From NCBI GenBank assembly GCA_964587165.1, contig CAZPKH010000023.1:1-28383 (forward strand): 28,383 nt of DNA. Direction: 5' to 3'. The position numbers and the translations under genes are program-made. Source of the DNA: CAZPKH01 sp964587165. Lineage in GTDB: Bacteria > Bacteroidota > Bacteroidia > Bacteroidales > Muribaculaceae. A model generated the notes under the pieces. It did not search any database. It saw only the letters and a program-made list of their open reading frames with translations, and had not been told where the DNA came from. Positions 23,565 through 28,383 of this stretch are shown piece by piece (positions within the stretch are counted from its first letter, which is position 1; the number at the start of each line of letters is the position of its first letter).

Positions 23565-24542
23565 TCAGAAAAGTGTGAGCTGAGAGTCGGGTGTGGGGTC
23601 AGCTTCGGCCGCGACATGACGCTGCCGGCGCGATTGTCGCTTGGAGCGGCTGCCGGACTCGCCGGTGTCGGTATCGTCGGCAGCGCGGGGCTCGCCGGTG
23701 GAGGAGCCTTCACGTAAGCGTGTTATTTCGTCCTCAAGCAGTTTCACGATCTCGCCGTGCTTGGCCAGATTGTGGTTTATGGTGTCGTTGAGCGAATCGA
23801 TCTGCTTGTCGCGCATAGCTATGGTGCGCTGCAGCTCGGCTACCCGCAGGTCGTATTTCTCCTTGTAGTCGGCGAAGCGTTGCACCTGCTCTGCCACTAC
23901 TCCGGCCGCTTCGAGCTCGCGGTGGGCCTGGTCGAGCGCTTCATGAGCTTCCTGCAGCTCGCGAGTGGCTTTGGCTGCCTTCGATTGCAGCTCTTTTATC
24001 ATATTGTCGGAGAGTGTCGCCTTCATCTTCATCGCTTCGAGGCTTTGAAGCAGTTTGTCGACATCTTCGACTGCCGTCAGCGTGACGTCGGCATTCGGGT
24101 CGGCCCGGCGGAGAGCTATGCGCAGCCGGCGGTTTTCGTCGTAGAGTTTATCTTTTTCAGCCTCGATGTCGACGAGCTGTCGGTCGATGGTCGAGAGACG
24201 GTCGGAGAGGGCAGTCTTCTGCCTCTCGGCACTCATCTGGGCCTGATGGGCGGCGTCGCGCTCGGCCTGAACCCGCTTAAGGGCTATGTTGAGGCGGTCG
24301 ACTTCGGCCATCATCGCCTGTCGGGCCGCTGTCATATCGGTGACGGCAGCCGCCGGGCGCTGCTCCCTGACAGGGTCGGGTGTCTCGGTTGCCGTGGCCA
24401 TGGGAGGGAGCGGATCGTCCTGCTCGCGGGTATCTTTCACCAGATCCTCGAGGTTCTCTACATCGGGATCGTCGTCGTCGAGATCGTCGACAGCCGGGGT
24501 CTTGAACCCGAGCATATAGCCTATTTTTTCAAGAAAATTCAT
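23565..24542 (-). CDS. Cytoplasmic coiled-coil protein ending in a beta-clamp-like motif
   Basis: A 325-aa product. The N-terminus MNFLEKIGYMLGFKTP is followed by an acidic patch (DDLDDDDPDVENLEDLVKD) and a disordered Pro/Thr-rich link. Residues about 68-275 form a long heptad-rich coiled coil (QAMMAEVDRLNIALKRVQAE ... MRDKQIDSLNDTINHNLAKH). The C-terminus is a basic, polar linker (SRSKRQSRRQRH) ending in DSQLTLF. QL-x-LF at an extreme C-terminus is the consensus sliding-clamp (DnaN) binding peptide. No signal peptide or membrane segment is visible. It is between the REC-ATP-grasp fusion (18-base gap) and the DPP IV gene. I do not recognise a named family. A role at the replication fork or in chromosome handling is inferred only from the tail. 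Confidence 0.75.
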   Translation of the reverse strand: MNFLEKIGYMLGFKTPAVDDLDDDDPDVENLEDLVKDTREQDDPLPPMATATETPDPVREQRPAAAVTDMTAARQAMMAEVDRLNIALKRVQAERDAAHQAQMSAERQKTALSDRLSTIDRQLVDIEAEKDKLYDENRRLRIALRRADPNADVTLTAVEDVDKLLQSLEAMKMKATLSDNMIKELQSKAAKATRELQEAHEALDQAHRELEAAGVVAEQVQRFADYKEKYDLRVAELQRTIAMRDKQIDSLNDTINHNLAKHGEIVKLLEDEITRLREGSSTGEPRAADDTDTGESGSRSKRQSRRQRHVAAEADPTPDSQLTLF

Positions 24543-24560
24543 AGCGGGCAGGTGAGGTTA

Positions 24561-27560
24561 TCATTCGTTGTCGGGATAGCCGGGTTTGAGCACAACGCCA
24601 TGGCCGGTGCGTCCGTTGAGGCCGATAGCGAGGGGCTGAGCCACGGTGACGACGCGGAGCGTGGGCGATTCGTAGTCGGCCGGCAGCGAGTTGAGATAGT
24701 CTATGTCGTAATAGCCGTGACCGGCCGAGGTGTCGATTGTGAAGTATCCTACACCCATCGAGGTGAGGTTCTGGAAGAAGTGTGTGCCCTGGCTGGGCTC
24801 CACGCGGTAGTTGCCGAGCGACGACTCGACTATAAGCCGTGCGCCTGAGATCTGGGCCCATTTCACCGGTATGCCGAGTGCAGGGTCGCTTGAGCCCCAG
24901 CGGCCGGGGCCTATCAGCAGGTACGGCTCGCCGGCGTTGTTGAGCCGTATGTTCTGGGCTTCTATCTCTGAGGCTATTGCGGGGTTGTTCAGCGAGGAGA
25001 AGTTCTCCGGGCGCACATACATGATAGTCCGGATGTTTTCTATCGCTCCGTGTCCCAAGGCTGTGTCGCTTCGGAGTATAAGACCGGAGTCGGGGGTGGC
25101 GAGGAGCTGCTCGTCGACGGTCTCCTTGCGGTCGACTATCGGGCGTATCTGCAGCCAGTATATATGCCCCCGGCTCTCGGAGTTGATGGAGGGCGGAATC
25201 ATTCCGGCAAACTCTATCTCCACGGGGCGGCTCATCGCTTCCTGGCCGTGAGTCAGCATGAAGTCGACGGCCTGAGCCAGCGGGAATGCGCGGTGCTTGA
25301 GCACATTGTTGAATGTCACTACTCGCCGTCCTTCGCCGAGATTTGTGTCGGTGAGACGTCCGTTGGCCATGTCGTAGGTCGACACCATGAAGTTCAGCTC
25401 GGGGCGTCCGGCATAATCCTGAATGTTCAGCCGGGCTATATTGAAGCCGTCGTCGAGCTGAAACGAGCAGTTCACATCCTTCATCTCCAGGGCGTCAAAG
25501 TAGCGCTGTGTGTCGCGCAGAGCGAGCGAGAGTTCGCTTGTCTGAAGGGCTTTGTCGGGATGGCGGGGCGAGAATCTGAGGGCAATGCCGCCGTCCACGA
25601 TATGTTTTCCGAGGCCTATGGCCACCTGCGCCACGCCGTCGTCGGTGCGCTCGGCTCCGATAGGGTAGTAGTTGAGCGAACGGCCCACGCCCGAGAATGA
25701 CGGAGCGAAGTAGCGGCCGTCGCGGCCGTCGGGTGCCGGAATCTCGCGTCCTACCACTTCCTGGATTATGACGGCCATCTTTTCCTGGTCGATCACATTA
25801 GAGGTGGCTGTCATATAGGCTTTGCTCTCGGCGAAAAATACCGAGGCATATACGCTCTTTATGGCTTTTGCGAGCATGCCGAGCATCTCAACCTTGTCGG
25901 CCACCTTGGGAATCATGTATGTGGAGTATACTCCGGCAAACGGCTGGTAGTGAGAATCTTCGAGTAGGCTTGAGCTTCGAATCGCAAGGGGTGTGTCGAC
26001 CACCTCGAAGAGTGCGTAGAAGTCGTCGATGAGCCGATGGGGCAGTTCGGCCTCAAGGAAGTATTTCAGTATGGTCTGGTCGGGCACATCGCTCAGGGCC
26101 AACGGATAGAGATCGTTGGAGGCCATGAACTCGTCGAATATATCGGTGCAGAGCACCACTGTGCGGGGTATCGAGATGGAGATCCCCTCAAAGTTGTCGC
26201 ACACCGGGTTTTTCTTGATTATGGAGTCGACAAACGCCAGACCGCGCCCTTTGCCGCCGAGCGACCCCTGGCCTATGCGGGCGAAGTTGGAGTAACGGTC
26301 AAACCGTTTCTTCTCGAATACGGCCACCACGCCGCGGTTTTTCATACGGCGGTATTTCACTATCAGGTCGAATACGAGCTGACGCACCGCCGGCGCCTGG
26401 TCGATGGTGTTGAAGCGGTGCATCTTCATCACCTCGGCGATGGGAAACATTGCCCGCGAGTAGAGCCAGCGCGACAGGTCGTTGCGCGACGAGTGGTAGT
26501 AAAGCGACTCGACCGGTATGTCGAAAATGCTGTACTGCAGATCGCGAAGCGATTCTATCTCCTTGATTACTTGGCCTGTTTCGGGGTCGCGGAACAGGAA
26601 TGGGCCGAACCCGAAATTATAGGATATCGCTTCGCCGAGATCGACGGGCAGCTTCTTTGAGTTTTTGTCGATGAATATACCGTCGAATTCCGATACATAT
26701 TTGCTGTTGTCGGCCTCCGACGACTCGATGATGATCGGCACATACGGATCCTGGGCGCGGAGCCAGCGGGCGAGCTTGATGCCGGCCTGCTTGTCTTTCA
26801 CACCGTTTATGTCGAACGATACGTCTGAGATCACGCCGAGCAGATTCTTGCCGTACCGCTCGTAGAGCTCTACAGCCTCGTTGTAGTCGCGCGCGAGCAT
26901 CACCTTGGGGCGGCCGCGCATGCGGAGCATCTGCTCGTGCTCGTTGAGGGCTTCGGTGGAGAAGAGCCGCGACTGCTTGAGCAGGAATTTGTAGATATGC
27001 GGAAGCACCGACGAGTAGAACCGCACCGAATCCTCGACCACAAGAATCATCTGTACGCCCACTTCGTTGATGTCGACGTCGGCGTTCATCTTATCCTCAA
27101 GCAGTTTGATGATGGCCAGGAGCAGGTCGACGTTGCCCAGCCATGAGAATACATAGTCGATGCCTGAGAGATCTTCGTTGGCAAGCCTGCGCGACACCTC
27201 CTTGCTGAAAGGGGTGAGCACCACAATCGGCGTGGCGGGGAGTATCTTCTTGATGCGGTGGGCGCCGGTGAATGTCTCGCTGAGGTCTATACCGGGCATC
27301 ATGATGATCAGGTCGAAATGCTTGTGGCTTATCACATCGATGGCGGCATCGACGGAAGTGACCTCCGTGACACGCGGCGGCGAGCTCAGGTTCAGGCTCA
27401 CATACTCCGAGTAGAGCTGCTCCTCGACTCGTCCGTCCTCTTCGATCATGAATGCGTCGTAGGGCGATGCGATAAGCAGCACGTTGAATATGCGGCGCTG
27501 CATCAGGTCCTGAAATGCGGTGTCCTTTAAATATAGCTGGTTCAGTGCTTTATCATTCAT
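24561..27560 (-). CDS. REC-REC-PEP-synthase-like ATP-grasp fusion protein
   Basis: A 999-aa cytoplasmic protein. Residues about 24-155 look like a degenerate receiver domain: FNVLLIASPYD, then HFDLIIMMPG where the phosphoacceptor Asp expected after DLII is gone, and YVFSWLG where the usual Lys is replaced. Residues about 170-310 form a second receiver with key positions present: ILVVEDS (E176/D177), GVISDVSF (D246), IIIESSE and FIDKNS (K299). From about 425 an ATP-grasp region like the N-terminus of PEP synthase or pyruvate phosphate dikinase follows: GQGSLGGKGRGLAFV, PLAIRSSSLLEDSHYQPFAG, VIIQEVVGR and IYWLQIRPI. The phosphohistidine swivel domain and PEP-binding TIM barrel of those enzymes are missing; instead ~190 residues hold GPGRWGSSDP and THFFQNLTSMGVGYF. 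It may be a phosphotransfer or regulatory enzyme gated by a sensor kinase, but activity is unknown. It is first of the long array. Confidence 0.85.
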   Translation of the reverse strand: MNDKALNQLYLKDTAFQDLMQRRIFNVLLIASPYDAFMIEEDGRVEEQLYSEYVSLNLSSPPRVTEVTSVDAAIDVISHKHFDLIIMMPGIDLSETFTGAHRIKKILPATPIVVLTPFSKEVSRRLANEDLSGIDYVFSWLGNVDLLLAIIKLLEDKMNADVDINEVGVQMILVVEDSVRFYSSVLPHIYKFLLKQSRLFSTEALNEHEQMLRMRGRPKVMLARDYNEAVELYERYGKNLLGVISDVSFDINGVKDKQAGIKLARWLRAQDPYVPIIIESSEADNSKYVSEFDGIFIDKNSKKLPVDLGEAISYNFGFGPFLFRDPETGQVIKEIESLRDLQYSIFDIPVESLYYHSSRNDLSRWLYSRAMFPIAEVMKMHRFNTIDQAPAVRQLVFDLIVKYRRMKNRGVVAVFEKKRFDRYSNFARIGQGSLGGKGRGLAFVDSIIKKNPVCDNFEGISISIPRTVVLCTDIFDEFMASNDLYPLALSDVPDQTILKYFLEAELPHRLIDDFYALFEVVDTPLAIRSSSLLEDSHYQPFAGVYSTYMIPKVADKVEMLGMLAKAIKSVYASVFFAESKAYMTATSNVIDQEKMAVIIQEVVGREIPAPDGRDGRYFAPSFSGVGRSLNYYPIGAERTDDGVAQVAIGLGKHIVDGGIALRFSPRHPDKALQTSELSLALRDTQRYFDALEMKDVNCSFQLDDGFNIARLNIQDYAGRPELNFMVSTYDMANGRLTDTNLGEGRRVVTFNNVLKHRAFPLAQAVDFMLTHGQEAMSRPVEIEFAGMIPPSINSESRGHIYWLQIRPIVDRKETVDEQLLATPDSGLILRSDTALGHGAIENIRTIMYVRPENFSSLNNPAIASEIEAQNIRLNNAGEPYLLIGPGRWGSSDPALGIPVKWAQISGARLIVESSLGNYRVEPSQGTHFFQNLTSMGVGYFTIDTSAGHGYYDIDYLNSLPADYESPTLRVVTVAQPLAIGLNGRTGHGVVLKPGYPDNE

Positions 27561-27591
27561 CGACTGAGTATGTGACGGTGTTTTTTCCTTA

Positions 27592-27625
27592 CAAAGATAC
27601 TCAAAAACTCCGAGATATTGTCAAA
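27592..27625 (-). promoter_or_regulatory. Promoter of the REC-ATP-grasp gene and downstream array
   Basis: On the reverse strand TTTG (27622-27625) precedes TATCTTTG (27592-27599), an exact TAnnTTTG -7 box. The spacer is 22 bases, slightly longer than usual. The -7 box is 31 bases upstream of the ATG at 27560. Confidence 0.5.
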
Positions 27626-27632
27626 AAATTTG

Positions 27633-27640
27633 TATATTTG
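27633..27640 (+). promoter_or_regulatory. -7 element of the efp promoter
   Basis: TATATTTG matches TAnnTTTG exactly and lies 60 bases upstream of the efp start. No TTTG is seen 19 bases upstream; the only TTG nearby (27618-27620) is too close. The element sits next to the -33 region of the divergent reverse promoter. Confidence 0.5.
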
Positions 27641-27700
27641 CACCGCATGTTCCCATAGGGATCCTAAATTGATATTTAATAATCTAAAAATCATATAGTT

Positions 27701-28267
27701 ATGATGAACGCTCAAGACATTAAGAACGGTACTTGCATCCGTATGGATGGCCGTCTTTATTTCTGTGTCGAGTTTCTTCACGTGAAGCCCGGCAAAGGTA
27801 ACACCTTCATGCGCACCAAGCTCAAGGATGTGGTCGACGGCCGCGTGCTGGAGCGCCGCTTCAATATCGGCGAGAAGCTCGAGGATGTGCGTGTGGAGCG
27901 CCGCCCCTACCAGTATCTCTACGCCGAGGGCGAGCAGGATATCTTCATGAACAACGAGACATTCGACCAGATACCTATCGCTAAGGAGCTCGTCACCGGC
28001 GCTGCCTTCATGAAGGAGGGCGACACCGTCGAGGTGGTTTCCGACGCTTCGACCGACACTGTGCTTTATGCCGAGATGCCGATCAAGACCATTCTTGAGG
28101 TGACCTACACCGAGCCCGGTATCAAGGGCGACACCGCCACCAATACTCTCAAGCCTGCCACCGTCGAGACCGGTGCCGAGGTGCGCGTGCCTCTCTTTGT
28201 AAATACCGGCGACAAGATCGAGATCGATACCCGCGACGGCTCATACATCAGCCGCGTGAAAGCCTGA
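27701..28267 (+). CDS. efp: Elongation factor P
   Basis: A 188-aa protein with the three EF-P beta domains. It shows the N-terminal AQDIKNGTCIRMDGRLYFC, the loop HVKPGKGNTF with the lysine normally modified (K32 here), RRFNIGEKLEDV, YTEPGIKGDTATNTLKPATV and the end IEIDTRDGSYISRVKA. EF-P relieves ribosome stalling at polyproline stretches. Residue 1 is the first of two ATGs (27701 and 27704); homologues begin M-I/M-N-A-Q-D, so the first is preferred. No lysine-modifying epm gene is in the window. Polyproline targets do exist nearby, such as the proline-rich lipoprotein at 17507-17923. Confidence 0.97.
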   Translation: MMNAQDIKNGTCIRMDGRLYFCVEFLHVKPGKGNTFMRTKLKDVVDGRVLERRFNIGEKLEDVRVERRPYQYLYAEGEQDIFMNNETFDQIPIAKELVTGAAFMKEGDTVEVVSDASTDTVLYAEMPIKTILEVTYTEPGIKGDTATNTLKPATVETGAEVRVPLFVNTGDKIEIDTRDGSYISRVKA

Positions 28268-28383
28268 TCAAAAGCTTTTTATAATCATACAACGAGCCGG
28301 CCTGGTGTTTTGCCAAGCCGGCTCGCTGGCTTCGGCAAAGTAGCGCCACAGCGGGGCAGCCATGAGAGCCTGCACGAAATCGC
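28268..28383 (-). CDS. Possible 3' end of a reverse-strand gene (partial)
   Basis: On the reverse strand one frame is open from the right edge to a TGA at 28268-28270 and reads DFVQALMAAPLWRYFAEASE then PAWQNTRPARCMIIKSF. The first half looks protein-like, but the second half runs through the efp hairpin, which is unusual for coding DNA. The real gene could end elsewhere or the frame could be chance. No family can be recognised from about 37 residues. Confidence 0.3.
   Translation of the reverse strand, partial: DFVQALMAAPLWRYFAEASEPAWQNTRPARCMIIKSF
28293..28325 (+). terminator. Probable efp terminator hairpin
   Basis: CGAGCCGGC (28293-28301) pairs perfectly with GCCGGCTCG (28317-28325), with TGG/CCA pairing inside. 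No T-run follows, so the assignment rests on its place 25 bases after the efp stop and on stem strength. Confidence 0.6.

Noticed and set aside
23757..24848. Forward open frame of 363 codons opposite the coiled-coil gene and the end of the REC-ATP-grasp gene
   Set aside because: It crosses two well-supported reverse genes and the gap between them; its sequence looks like an antisense shadow.
24561..27560. Plain phosphoenolpyruvate synthase (ppsA)
   Set aside because: The phosphohistidine and PEP-binding domains are missing and two receiver-like domains are added, so this name would mislead.

Overview
The window looks like chromosomal DNA from a member of the Bacteroidales. A Muribaculaceae-type organism is likely, but that is inferred from gene content and style, not from a marker gene. 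The evidence is secreted proteins with BACON-like, Omp28-like and type IX secretion (T9SS-like) C-terminal domains, a surface lipoprotein with an SDDDD export tag, a C10 (streptopain) peptidase, a cysteine-free type B L31, and promoters of the Bacteroidetes TTTG / TAnnTTTG type. I see no phage, insertion sequence, CRISPR array, tRNA or rRNA.

Left part (1-9.7 kb): the 3' end of pnp and its terminator are followed by three forward genes for secreted proteins. These are an Omp28/BACON/FN3-like protein of 1100 aa, a 154-aa protein with a T9SS-like tail, and a 600-aa EF-hand/leucine-rich-repeat protein. All three carry the same short module straight after the signal peptide. A strong bidirectional hairpin separates them from two reverse-strand genes: a small surface-type lipoprotein and an 879-aa C10 cysteine peptidase with BspA-like repeats and a T9SS-like tail.

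Middle and right part (10.0-27.6 kb): rpmE2 has its own promoter. Upstream of it, twelve reverse-strand genes are packed with gaps of 52 bp or less and several start/stop overlaps. In transcription order they are a REC-REC-PEP-synthase-like fusion, a coiled-coil protein ending in a beta-clamp-like motif, a DPP IV peptidase, a six-TM protein, miaA, a secreted protein of unknown function, a proline-rich lipoprotein, a tsaC-type YrdC protein, a polyprenyl glycosylphosphotransferase, a ClC channel with CBS domains, a Uup-type ABC-F ATPase and an AmpG-like permease. Translation and tRNA-modification genes (miaA, tsaC, ABC-F, rpmE2) are mixed with envelope genes.

Far right: efp is read forward from a region that also holds the reverse promoter of the large array. 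The last ~115 bp may contain the 3' end of another reverse gene.

The best candidates for undescribed biology are the REC-REC-ATP-grasp fusion that lacks the usual PEP-synthase catalytic half, the coiled-coil protein with a C-terminal QLTLF, and the trio of secreted proteins sharing an N-terminal module that is duplicated in the smallest member.
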